From Poriferisodalis sp965221195 (lineage in GTDB: Bacteria > Actinomycetota > Acidimicrobiia > Acidimicrobiales > Poriferisodalaceae): a DNA stretch of 64,000 nt. Each line of letters opens with the position of its first letter. Within the stretch, counting starts at the first letter, position 1. Below, piece by piece: positions 48,908-57,287 of the stretch. The position numbers were made by a program, and so were the translations under genes. The DNA lies in assembly GCA_965221195.1 (NCBI GenBank), contig OZ244864.1:2046001-2110000 (forward strand), in the 5' to 3' direction. The notes under the pieces were generated by a model that searched no databases, was not told the origin of the DNA, and saw nothing but the letters and a program-made list of their open reading frames with translations.

Positions 48908-50085
48908 GCGACCGCCGACGAGCGGCAGTCGTCGGTCTAGGTGTCGTCTCGTGTGCAGGGTCCAACGTTGACGACTTCTGGCAGGGTCTAAATTCTGACC
49001 CGCCTACAGGCGAGCGTCGTATCGCCGATTTCGATCCTGCGCCCTTCTACGACAACCTCAAAGAAGCGCGACGCGCTGATAGATCGGTTCAGCTCTGCAT
49101 GGCTTCCGCCGCGCAGGCCATCGCCGAGGCCGGTGATCTAACAACAGACCCAGAACGTTGCGGCGTCATTTATGGAACGGGCGTGGGCGGTCTGCAGACG
49201 TTTGAGGATCAGGTACTGGTGCTGGACCGTAAAGGACCTCGGCGGGTCTCACCCTTCATGGTGCCGATGATGATGCCCAATGCCCCAGCGGCTTCCATCT
49301 CCATGAAATACGGACTGGCCGGTCCTTGCGAGGTAATCACTACAGCTTGTGCTGCCAGCACCCACGCTGTCGGTTACGCATTGCGGCTCATCCGCTCGGG
49401 CGTGGCCGATGTGATCGTGGCGGGGGGCTGTGAGTCAGTCATGACGCCGGTTGGCACCGCAGGTTTTACGAACATGACTGCGTTGTCCACGAGCGGAGTC
49501 TCGATGCCCTTCGACAAAAACCGCGATGGCTTTATGATGGCCGAAGGCGCAGCCACGTTGGTGCTTGAGGAGTGGGAGTCGGCGGTTGCGCGGGGTGCTG
49601 TTATCTGGGGCGAGATTTTGGGCACGGCCTCAAATGCCGATGCCCATCACATCACCGCTCCCGCCCCAGGCGGCGCAGGAGCGCTGCGCTGCATGCAGCT
49701 CGCCATTGACGATGCCGGCTTGACACCTAGCGACATCGCGCATGTGAATGCACACGGCACATCCACTCCGCTCAATGACGCAGCCGAAGCGGAAGCCCTC
49801 CACAGACTGTTCGGTCCCGACGGGCCACCGGTGACCTCCACGAAAGGTGTCACCGGTCATGGACTAGGTGCCGCAGGTGCTTTGGAAGCAGCAGCCGTGC
49901 TGTTGTCCATGCGACACCGCCAGATTCCTCCCACGGCCGGGTGGACTACGCCCGATCCTGAACTTGCGGAGTTCCAACTCGTCACTGGAGCCGCCGCCGC
50001 TTGGGAACCCGGCCCTTCACTCAGTAACTCCTTCGGTTTCGGCGGCCACAACGGCTGCTTGGTGATCGGCCCGCCAACCGTCTGA
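48904..50085 (+). CDS. fabF: 3-oxoacyl-ACP synthase II
   Basis: 393 residues from GTG 48904. Catalytic Cys in VITTACAASTHAVGYA, first His in HVNAHGTSTPLND, second in VTGHGLGAAG, gating region near NSFGFGGHNGCLV. It is the elongating condensing enzyme. Slightly shorter than the common 410. Last gene of the fabD-H-G-acpP-F cluster; fabZ is 2.7 kb away on the other strand and no fabI is in view. Confidence 0.95.
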   Translation: MSDRRRAAVVGLGVVSCAGSNVDDFWQGLNSDPPTGERRIADFDPAPFYDNLKEARRADRSVQLCMASAAQAIAEAGDLTTDPERCGVIYGTGVGGLQTFEDQVLVLDRKGPRRVSPFMVPMMMPNAPAASISMKYGLAGPCEVITTACAASTHAVGYALRLIRSGVADVIVAGGCESVMTPVGTAGFTNMTALSTSGVSMPFDKNRDGFMMAEGAATLVLEEWESAVARGAVIWGEILGTASNADAHHITAPAPGGAGALRCMQLAIDDAGLTPSDIAHVNAHGTSTPLNDAAEAEALHRLFGPDGPPVTSTKGVTGHGLGAAGALEAAAVLLSMRHRQIPPTAGWTTPDPELAEFQLVTGAAAAWEPGPSLSNSFGFGGHNGCLVIGPPTV

Positions 50086-50110
50086 GCGCCCGGTCTGTAC
50101 CGGCTCTTCG

Positions 50111-50160
50111 TTGACCAGTACTGCAGTTGACCAGTACTGCAGTTGACCGGTACCGCAGTT
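50111..50160. repeat. 16-bp tandem repeat between convergent fabF and CoA transferase genes
   Basis: ttgaccagtactgcag at 50111, 50127 and 50143 (third copy diverged). Each unit includes the self-complementary ctgcag. Confidence 0.9.
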
Positions 50161-50180
50161 AAACAGAACAGCCAGCGTCC

Positions 50181-52631
50181 TCAGCTCAGCGCTTCGGCAG
50201 CTGCCAAGTCTGCAATGCGATCTGAGTCGTAGCCCAAGAACTCGGCAAGCACTTCGTAGTTGTCTTCGCCTAGGCACGGTCCGCCGCGCCACACCACCGG
50301 CGGTGTGCGCGACATGCTTGTCCGGCAGTTCTGAGTCCACATGGTGCCGCGGTGGCTCTGGGGCACGTTGATGTGGTGCTCTCTTGCGGCTAGCTGCTCA
50401 TCGTCGCAGCAACCCTGTGAGTCGTTGACCGGGTAGGCATCAATACCGCTGGCTTGCAGCGCCTTGGCAGCCTCAATGTTGGAGCGTGCTGAGGTCCATG
50501 CCGAGATGGCTTCGTCGATCTGGTTGGATCGTTCCCGTCGTTTGTCTTGGTCCCAAGTGGGTGCTGCGTCGGCGTTGAAACCGACTGCGTCGGCCAACGC
50601 CGACCAGCGATCGTCGGTGCAAGCAATTGCCACCCACTGGTCGTCGCCTGCGCTTGGGTACACACCGTGAGGGCTCATATGGGGGTCTTCGTTGCCGCAG
50701 CGCTGCGGATCGCGGCCATTGATCGAAGCATCCAGAATTGCCGGTGCTAGGTAGTGCAGCGCCGCCTCGGTCTGAGAGATGTCGATGTAGCAGCCGACAC
50801 CGCTGCGATCTCGCCGTTCTAGCGCAGCCATCAGCGCCGCCACGATTACTCGCGGCGCTAAAAAGTCGGTGTAGGGGCCGTAGGGACCGGCGGGGCCGCG
50901 GTCGCTCCAGCCGGTGATCTCATAAAAGCCTGCTATGGCTGCCGCCATGAACCCGTACCCAGCAAGGCCGGAGTACGGGCCGGTTTGGCCCAGCAGCGAA
51001 CTCGACAGCATGATGAGCCGAGGATTGATCGCTGAGAGATCGTCGTAGCTGTAGCCCATGCGCGTTGCGGCGCCCGGCGCCCACGACTCGGTAGCAATGT
51101 CGGCCCAGCGGATCAGGTCTTCAACCACTTGGCGGGATTTGGGTTTGCTGAGGTCCAAGCTGAGACTGCGCTTACCTGCGTTGTACACCCCGTAGCCGAC
51201 GCTGTTGTCTGGATGCACTTCCTCGTCAACGAACGGATTGACGGTGCGCATGGTGTCGGGTCGGCTCTCGGTTTCAACTTTGACCACGGTGGCGCCGTAG
51301 TCGGCAAGGATGCGTACCGCCGACGGCGTGGCGATGACCCAAGAGAACTCCACCACTCGCAAACCGGCGAGCGGCAAGTCGGTGCCGTCTGAGACGGGGC
51401 CGCCGCTGGTGTTTACTGCTGCCGTTGCGTAGGGCTGCCGCTCGGTGTCAACGCGGCCGTTGTCAGCACCCAGTTTGGGCACCACCGGCGTGCGCTCAGG
51501 AGCATCAGCGCTGAAATGCACCAGCGGACCGCAGAAGCGCGCACGACGTCCGTCGTCTAAGTCGTCCAAGTCAACATCTCGCCAGAAGTCACGAGCGGCG
51601 AAGTGCGGGTTGGTGAGCAGATCGCTGACTAGCGCCGAAGGGGTAATCAAGATGTTCCGCTCAAAAGCCGCTGTCCACAGCTCTTCGGTGGTCTTGGTGG
51701 CCATAAAACGGGCGTGAGTCATAAACGACTTGGCGATGATGTCTGGCGAGCGCTGGCCGCTGAACACTTCGGTTGCGACCGTCTCCCAGTTGACGGCCTG
51801 CAGCTCTTCGTCGGCGAACCCCTCCTCGGCTTCCCAAGCCACGAGTCGTTCAGTGAAGGGCGCGAAGGCGGGGCCCATCAGCGCCACGCAGATCGTGTTG
51901 CCGTCGGCGCATGGGAACAGCATCGGGACGTCGACTCCGCCGAGACTGAGGCCGCCAGCAAGTCGATTCACCGCGTTGGCGTTGACACGGCTCGACAGAT
52001 TTGCGGGCTGGCCATGGGTCATGGATTCCATTGCTGAGATGTCAACGTGCTGACCGCGTCCGCTGCGCTGAGCTTCTCGGAGCGCAATGAGTGTGGCGGT
52101 TGCAGCATCGGCCGCAGCTTGTAGGAAGCTTTGAGGCACACCCGAGACACGTACCGGAGCGCGGTCCTTGTCGCCGCTGGCGTGAAGGAAGCCGCTGCCG
52201 GCCGCTGCTGTTAGATCCGATCCGGCCCAGGAGCTGCGAGGTCCGGTTGAGCCGTACGGTGTGATTGAAGCATGCACGATGGCCGGGTTTACGGCGGCCA
52301 AGTCGTCGTAGCTCAAGCCCAACGTGTTCATGCTGCCCACTGGCGCGTCCTCAATGAGCGCATCGGCGCCCGCAACGAGGTCCAGCAACTGCTGTCGTCC
52401 TTCCGCCGTGGCCAGATCGGCAGTGACGCTGAACTTGCCTTGGTTGTAGGCCCAGTGCATGAGCGAACGTTCGGGGTTGGGCTCGTCGTTAACGAACGGC
52501 CCGTCATGACGGCTGCGCACGCCTATGGGCGGTTCCACGGCGATTACTTCTGCGCCCAAGCTGGCCAGCAGGTAACCCGCGAACTGACTGATTCCCTCGC
52601 ATAAATCCAAAACTCGATAGTGCTGCAACAT
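50181..52631 (-). CDS. Tandem-domain class III CoA transferase (CaiB/BaiF family)
   Basis: 816 residues: two full CaiB/BaiF domains in one chain. First: YRVLDLCEGISQFAGYLLASLGAEVIAVEPP at the N-terminus; second starting about residue 415 with LRVVEFSWVIATPSAVRILADYGATVVKVE. The first domain has DALIEDAPVGSMNTLGLSY where DxxxENFRPG is usual, and the second has DIATESWAPGAATRMGYSY, so the Asp nucleophile regions are degenerate in different ways. Substrate unknown. Single-domain members are about 400 residues and dimerise by interlocking, so a fusion of two halves is structurally sensible. ATG 52631 has AAGGTGA upstream; GTG 52643 is the alternative. Confidence 0.88.
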   Translation of the reverse strand: MLQHYRVLDLCEGISQFAGYLLASLGAEVIAVEPPIGVRSRHDGPFVNDEPNPERSLMHWAYNQGKFSVTADLATAEGRQQLLDLVAGADALIEDAPVGSMNTLGLSYDDLAAVNPAIVHASITPYGSTGPRSSWAGSDLTAAAGSGFLHASGDKDRAPVRVSGVPQSFLQAAADAATATLIALREAQRSGRGQHVDISAMESMTHGQPANLSSRVNANAVNRLAGGLSLGGVDVPMLFPCADGNTICVALMGPAFAPFTERLVAWEAEEGFADEELQAVNWETVATEVFSGQRSPDIIAKSFMTHARFMATKTTEELWTAAFERNILITPSALVSDLLTNPHFAARDFWRDVDLDDLDDGRRARFCGPLVHFSADAPERTPVVPKLGADNGRVDTERQPYATAAVNTSGGPVSDGTDLPLAGLRVVEFSWVIATPSAVRILADYGATVVKVETESRPDTMRTVNPFVDEEVHPDNSVGYGVYNAGKRSLSLDLSKPKSRQVVEDLIRWADIATESWAPGAATRMGYSYDDLSAINPRLIMLSSSLLGQTGPYSGLAGYGFMAAAIAGFYEITGWSDRGPAGPYGPYTDFLAPRVIVAALMAALERRDRSGVGCYIDISQTEAALHYLAPAILDASINGRDPQRCGNEDPHMSPHGVYPSAGDDQWVAIACTDDRWSALADAVGFNADAAPTWDQDKRRERSNQIDEAISAWTSARSNIEAAKALQASGIDAYPVNDSQGCCDDEQLAAREHHINVPQSHRGTMWTQNCRTSMSRTPPVVWRGGPCLGEDNYEVLAEFLGYDSDRIADLAAAEALS

Positions 52632-52764
52632 GTCCAATGTCACCTTTCGCCGGTGCTGACGCTGTTTTGACGCTGTGTTGATTCTTACCTGTCCCATCGT
52701 TGCACGCGAACTGCATCATCGATTAGTCGCTGACAGCACATCGGTGGGGGTTTGCGGGTGTGAC

Positions 52765-53223
52765 TCAATCGGTGGTGTCAGCATCGGTTATGAGGAACAT
52801 CATTGAGGCTTCGCAGGCTGTCTGACCGTCCACGCTGGCTGTTCCTGAGGCCTTGACGGCTCGGGCCGATGAGCGGTCTATAGCGGCTTCTAGGCGAAGT
52901 GTTTCCCCTGGAGTGACTTGGCGTCGGAAACGGGCTCTGTCGATGCCGCCGAAGAGCGCCAACTTGCCGTCTAACGATGATGCTGCCACCGCTGCAAGTC
53001 CTGCGGTCTGAGCGAGCGATTCCACCATAAGTACCCCTGGCAGCGTCGGCACACCCGGGAAATGGCCGGCGAAGAAATCTTCGTCGCCTCTCAGGTGCCA
53101 CAGTGCGACGCAGCGCTCACCGGGACAGAGTTCGACGATCTCGTCAACAAACAGGAACGGCACTCGATGTGGCAGCAGCTCATCTGGTCGCGGAAAGCGG
53201 CTGGTTGAGGGGACATCTTTCAT
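52765..53223 (-). CDS. fabZ: 3-hydroxyacyl-ACP dehydratase, FabZ type
   Basis: 152 residues of the hotdog fold. LLPHRVPFLFVDEIVEL and catalytic FFAGHFPGVPTLPGVLMVESLAQTAG (His and Glu) are FabZ hallmarks. Dehydrates 3-hydroxyacyl-ACP in the FAS-II cycle, complementing the fabD-H-G-acpP-F cluster at 45-50 kb. Downstream of the cytochrome c gene with a 117-bp gap holding caacgaat repeats (53262-53305). Confidence 0.93.
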   Translation of the reverse strand: MKDVPSTSRFPRPDELLPHRVPFLFVDEIVELCPGERCVALWHLRGDEDFFAGHFPGVPTLPGVLMVESLAQTAGLAAVAASSLDGKLALFGGIDRARFRRQVTPGETLRLEAAIDRSSARAVKASGTASVDGQTACEASMMFLITDADTTD

Positions 53224-53340
53224 CGTCGCGAAGCTACCGCCGTGGCGGGTTGCAAATCGAATGGGCGATCAACGAATGAACCCAACGAATCAACTCAGCG
53301 AATCAACGGCGGCAGGTGACAGATGACGAGCAGGCGAGCC

Positions 53341-53730
53341 CTACTCGTTGCCGAACGCATTGCGTTGGTAGGCCACCACCGCTGCTATTTCGAAGTTGGT
53401 GAGAAGTCCGCCGAACGGCGGCATTGAACCGCGACCGTTCCAGACCACCGACAGGTGGTCGCGAACGCTCAAGCGTTGGTTGACACCTCCGAGCGCCGCG
53501 CCGACGCCGCCTCTGCCGTCACTGCCGTGACAGACAGCGCAGCTATCGCTGAAAACTTCGTTCCCGAGCGACGAATCGGCTTCCTCAAACAGCACCTCCA
53601 GTTGTTCGAGAACAGTCTCGTTTGCATCGCCGCTACCGCAGCTTGAAAAAACGAAGATGACAACGACTACCGCTCCCAGCAAGGCTGCGACCCGGAGCGC
53701 TTTGGATCCGGCAGCGGTGCCGTGGGTCAT
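53341..53730 (-). CDS. Class I c-type cytochrome, lipoprotein-like
   Basis: 129 residues. N-terminal span (ALLGAVVVVIFVFSSCGSG) with a lipobox-like FSSC, then a small cytochrome c with haem site CAVCH and likely distal Met in GSMPPFGGLLTN. It should sit on the outer face of the membrane and carry electrons. It overlaps the HIT-like gene by ATGA. No oxidase genes are nearby, so its partner is unknown. Confidence 0.88.
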   Translation of the reverse strand: MTHGTAAGSKALRVAALLGAVVVVIFVFSSCGSGDANETVLEQLEVLFEEADSSLGNEVFSDSCAVCHGSDGRGGVGAALGGVNQRLSVRDHLSVVWNGRGSMPPFGGLLTNFEIAAVVAYQRNAFGNE

Positions 53731-54170
53731 TTGCCGCGCTTTCGCTGAGTCATCTGAGACCCAGTCATCTGAGACCCAGTCATCTGAGATCCGGTCACTC
53801 GGGGCGCGCCGACGCCCACGTACCTGCTCGGCGGCTCAACCCAGCGACGGGACATCCAGTCCGCATCGCGATAGTGCGCGTGGAAATGATCGGGAATCTG
53901 GCGCATTACTTGGTCTACAACTCCGCCACCGGGTCCGAAACGTTCCTCGCCGACCTCCTTCAGGCGGGCCAGCATTGCGTCTAACTCCGCAGCAGGCGGC
54001 TCGGTTCCGTGCCTTTTCCAGACCACCATTGGGGTGGCGCACACTTCGCAGTCGGCTACCCAGCACAGTTCGTCCTCAAAATACCAGTGAGTGAATCGGG
54101 CGGCTTCGCACAGTTCGCAGTTCGGATCGTCTGGCTCCCAGCCCGGTCTTGGAGGATCGGTGCAGCTCAC
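53727..54170 (-). CDS. HIT-like protein with N-terminal cysteine pairs and repeat tail
   Basis: 147 residues. CELCEAARFTHWYF and CEVCATPMVVWKRHG resemble the zinc-binding N-terminus and first strands of HIT hydrolases, and DHFHAHYRD has the His-x-His-x-His spacing of the HIT catalytic motif. Between them is the helix PPAAELDAMLARL. The C-terminus ends with three Gly-Ser-Gln-Met-Thr copies (15-bp repeat 53748-53800) just before the cytochrome gene. Nucleotide hydrolase or transferase activity is possible but unproven. Confidence 0.7.
   Translation of the reverse strand: MSCTDPPRPGWEPDDPNCELCEAARFTHWYFEDELCWVADCEVCATPMVVWKRHGTEPPAAELDAMLARLKEVGEERFGPGGGVVDQVMRQIPDHFHAHYRDADWMSRRWVEPPSRYVGVGAPRVTGSQMTGSQMTGSQMTQRKRGK
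53748..53800. repeat. 15-bp tandem repeat at the HIT-like gene 3' end
   Basis: agtcatctgagaccc at 53748, 53763 and 53778, in frame. Confidence 0.9.
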
Positions 54171-54173
54171 CGG

Positions 54174-54980
54174 TCAGCCGCGATCTAACGCCGTCCGGTA
54201 AGAAGCCACGAGTTCTCCCACTGCCTCGGGGCCGTCGGACATCAGTGTGCGAACAACCGCAGAGCCGATGATGACGCCGTCAGAAACTCGGCAAGCCTCG
54301 ACCGCCTGAGCGGGAGAGCCGATGCCGACACCGGTGAGCACCGGCCGGTCAGTGACTGCTAAGCAGCGAGCGGCAATCTCAGTAGCCGTGTTGGCCAACG
54401 CTGATCGTTCGCCAGTCACGCCGAGCAAACCGATCGCGTAGACAAAACCGCGCGATGCCTCGCACAGCGCGGCGAGCCGATGGTCGGGGGTCGTAGGTGC
54501 CGCCAGCAGGATCGCCTCGAGGCCGGCGGCTGCGGCGGAGTTGAGCCACGGGCTTGATTCGACATAGGGAAGATCAGCCAAGATCGCAGCCACGATGCCA
54601 GCGTCAACGAGTGCCGAAGCGAATCTCTCATGGCCTTGGCGGTAGCAGAGGTTGTAGTAGGTCATCACTGCGTGTGGCACACCGGTGTCGAGTTTGCGCG
54701 CTTCGGCCAGCACTGATGCCGGGGTCGTTCCCGTGGTCAAAGCCGCCGTTGAAGCTTGCTGGATGACCGGTCCGTCCATCACAGGGTCAGAAAAGGGAAT
54801 GCCAATCTCCACAGCATCGGCACCCGCATCCGCGGCGGCTTCCACCGCGCGCTGCCAGCCCCGGTAGCCGCCCGTGATGTAAGCGATAAGCAGCTTTGCG
54901 CCGCTGCTGCGCCGCGTACGTAATCGTGTCTCCAGCGCGCCGAACGCTCTGTCATGTTCGCTGACCGAGGCGCTTGTCAC
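54174..54980 (-). CDS. trpA: Tryptophan synthase alpha chain
   Basis: 268 residues. ADAVEIGIPFSDPVMDGPVIQ holds the catalytic Glu (and Asp further on in ILADLPY), FVYAIGLLGVTG and GVGIGSPAQAVEA are the phosphate-binding loops. It cleaves indole-glycerol phosphate and channels indole to TrpB. 41 bp after trpB; the gap has a 17-bp direct repeat (ggcctcactggctgagg at 54987 and 55017). The HIT-like gene begins 4 bp downstream. Confidence 0.96.
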   Translation of the reverse strand: MTSASVSEHDRAFGALETRLRTRRSSGAKLLIAYITGGYRGWQRAVEAAADAGADAVEIGIPFSDPVMDGPVIQQASTAALTTGTTPASVLAEARKLDTGVPHAVMTYYNLCYRQGHERFASALVDAGIVAAILADLPYVESSPWLNSAAAAGLEAILLAAPTTPDHRLAALCEASRGFVYAIGLLGVTGERSALANTATEIAARCLAVTDRPVLTGVGIGSPAQAVEACRVSDGVIIGSAVVRTLMSDGPEAVGELVASYRTALDRG

Positions 54981-55020
54981 GACTCCGGCCTCACTGGCTG
55001 AGGCTTCCTTGAGTGAGGCC

Positions 55021-56361
55021 TCACTGGCTGAGGTCTTCCATGCCCAGCACGCCCATCATCTGGTCTACGTCTTTGTCGCCTCGGCCTGAGAGGTTCATCA
55101 GCACCGTCTGGCTCTTGATCTTCGGCGCTTCACGCACAATCCAGGCCAACGCGTGCGCGCATTCCAGCGCTGGGATGATGCCCTCAGTTCGGCTCATCAG
55201 CGTAAACGCCTTTACCACCTCATCATCGTTCACGCTCGGATATTCGGCCCGACCGATTGCGGCAAGGTAGGCGTGCTCAGGTCCTACGCCGGGATAGTCC
55301 AGCCCAGCCGAGATGGACTCGGCCTCGAGCACTTGGCCTGCTTCATCCGACATGAGGTAGCTCGTCATGCCGTGTACCACGCCGGGCACACCTCGCCCGA
55401 CTGCGGCACCTCCCGCAGGTTCGACACCCACGAGCCGGGCATCGCCGTCAGCAAAGCCCGAGAAGATTCCTGCTGCATTGCTCCCGCCGCCCACGCATGC
55501 GACTACCAAGTCGGGGTCGCTGCCGATCAGATCCTTGCATTGCGCTGCGGCTTCGTCGCCCAAAATGTGATGGAACGTGCGCACCATCCACGGATACGGG
55601 TGGGGACCCATCACCGACCCGAGGCAATAGTGCGTGTGCCCGACGGTGGCTACCCAGTCTCGAAGCGCCTCATTGACAGCGTCTTTGAGCGTGCGACTGC
55701 CCGATTGGACCGATTCCACTTCAGACCCGAGCAGGCGCATGCGGAACACGTTGAGCGCTTGGCGATCCACATCTACGGCGCCCATATACACCTTGCATTC
55801 CATGCCCAGCAGCGCCGCCGCGGTCGCCGTCGCAACGCCGTGCTGACCGGCGCCTGTTTCAGCAACGAGCCGCGTCTTGCCCATGCGCTGCGCCAGTAGA
55901 GCCTGACCGATCACGTTGTTGATCTTGTGCGATCCGGTGTGGTTGAGGTCTTCGCGCTTGAGGAGCAGACGCACGCCAAGCTGCTCGGACAGGTTGCGGC
56001 ACTCGGTCAGCGGCGACGGTCTTCCTCCGTAGTCGCGCAGCGTGGTTTCGAACTCGGCGACGAAGTCAGGATCGGCCCAAGCCGCGCGAAAAGCGGCTTC
56101 GAGTTCCTCGCAGGCAGCAACCAACGTCTCAGGCACGAATTGTCCCCCGAAGTCGCCGAAACGGCCATCAGTCGTGGGCTCGCCCATGACTGACCTAGTA
56201 CGCGTCGTGGGCTCGCCCATGACTGACCTAGTACGCGTCGTGGGCTCGCCCATGACTGACCTCACAGGTGTCGTGGGCTCGCCCATCACTGACCTAGTAC
56301 GCGTCGTGGGCTCGCCCATGACTGACCTCACAGGTGTCGTGGATTCGCTCTGTGCTGCCAT
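55021..56361 (-). CDS. trpB: Tryptophan synthase beta chain with iterated N-terminus
   Basis: 446 residues in the longest form. PLP lysine in NHTGSHKINNV, CVGGGSNAAGIF phosphate site, ETGAGQHGVATA. Joins indole and serine to give tryptophan. The normal protein begins near GRFGDFGGQFVPE. Ahead of it are five copies of an 11-residue unit ending RSVMGEPTT, from a 33-bp DNA repeat (56171-56335). Every unit carries an AGG-rich site six bases before an in-frame ATG, so initiation could occur at ATG 56361, at 56187 (last unit, probably ancestral) or at any unit between. trpF ends 12 bp upstream. Confidence 0.95.
   Translation of the reverse strand: MAAQSESTTPVRSVMGEPTTRTRSVMGEPTTPVRSVMGEPTTRTRSVMGEPTTRTRSVMGEPTTDGRFGDFGGQFVPETLVAACEELEAAFRAAWADPDFVAEFETTLRDYGGRPSPLTECRNLSEQLGVRLLLKREDLNHTGSHKINNVIGQALLAQRMGKTRLVAETGAGQHGVATATAAALLGMECKVYMGAVDVDRQALNVFRMRLLGSEVESVQSGSRTLKDAVNEALRDWVATVGHTHYCLGSVMGPHPYPWMVRTFHHILGDEAAAQCKDLIGSDPDLVVACVGGGSNAAGIFSGFADGDARLVGVEPAGGAAVGRGVPGVVHGMTSYLMSDEAGQVLEAESISAGLDYPGVGPEHAYLAAIGRAEYPSVNDDEVVKAFTLMSRTEGIIPALECAHALAWIVREAPKIKSQTVLMNLSGRGDKDVDQMMGVLGMEDLSQ
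56171..56346. repeat. 33-bp tandem repeat duplicating the trpB translation start
   Basis: Units start at 56171, 56204, 56237, 56270, 56303 with a broken sixth at 56336. On the minus strand each reads ...AGGTCAGT(C/G)ATGGGCGAG..., i.e. Shine-Dalgarno plus start codon. Two alternating versions exist (ctagtacgc and ctcacaggt ends). Confidence 0.95.
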
Positions 56362-56373
56362 GGTGCTTCTCGC

Positions 56374-57048
56374 TTAGTCGTTGCGCCAGTCATAGGGTGC
56401 GTCCGCAGCAGGCATCTCTGCGGTGTCGTCATTTTGAAACCGCGCGCCGGCCTCTTTGGCTGCCATGACAAATTTGCGTATAGCAATCACGTCTTTACGG
56501 CCCGGTTCCGATTCCACACCCGAGGCCACGTCAACACCCCATGGGCGCACGATCTCAATGGCTTGCGCGACGTTGGAGGGGCGTAGGCCTCCAGCGAGCA
56601 GCACCTTGACGTTGCGATTGACACCTTCGGCCTGACGCCAGTCAAACACGCGTCCGCTACCGGGCTCAGGACCGTCCAACATGAGCATCACAGCGCCGTA
56701 GTTCCGCACGCGTTCCACGTTGGGATCGCCCGCCACGAACGCTTTGATGAGACCGGGCACGCGATCGGAGATCCAGCGACTGTCAGACATCGTTTCGTTG
56801 CCGTGCAACTGAGCTAGGCGCAGGTTTGCACCGTCCATGATCTGCACCACTCGCTCGGGCAACTCGTTGCGGAACACCCCGACGGTGACGATGCCGCCCG
56901 GTAGTCGGCGGGCAATGTCACGTGCTAGTCGGGGGGTGATCTGCCGTGGCGATCCAGGCACGAAGTTGAACCCGATGGCATCAGCGCCCATGCCGACGGC
57001 AACGAGCGCATCTTCTTCGTTCGTGACACCGCAGATCTTTACGAACAT
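56374..57048 (-). CDS. trpF: Phosphoribosylanthranilate isomerase
   Basis: 224 residues. KICGVTNEEDALVAV, DAIGFNFVPGSPRQI, VGVFRN, QLHGNE, LLAGGLRPSNVAQAI and GVDVASGVESEPGRKD are the consecutive family motifs with the catalytic Cys and Asp. Third step of tryptophan synthesis after anthranilate. The 239-bp gap to ygfZ (57049-57287) has gatgacccc-type short repeats near 57185-57230 and nothing else I recognise. trpC and trpD are not in the window. Confidence 0.95.
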   Translation of the reverse strand: MFVKICGVTNEEDALVAVGMGADAIGFNFVPGSPRQITPRLARDIARRLPGGIVTVGVFRNELPERVVQIMDGANLRLAQLHGNETMSDSRWISDRVPGLIKAFVAGDPNVERVRNYGAVMLMLDGPEPGSGRVFDWRQAEGVNRNVKVLLAGGLRPSNVAQAIEIVRPWGVDVASGVESEPGRKDVIAIRKFVMAAKEAGARFQNDDTAEMPAADAPYDWRND

Positions 57049-57287
57049 GTCTGTACCGGCATGTCAGCCGACCCCTTGCACCGCAGCGGGTTCTGGACGA
57101 GGCCGCATCCGCGCCCGCAGTCACCCCGGTCAATGTCCGCGGACGACTTGCCAACTAGATGCGAGGGTACCCGCAGCAGACCCGACGATGGCCTCAATGG
57201 TGACCCCAGTGATGACCCCTGTGATGGCTTCAGCACAGGGTCTTCACAGCCACGACAGTCGCACGGCAGTTTCACAGTTACACAGCC

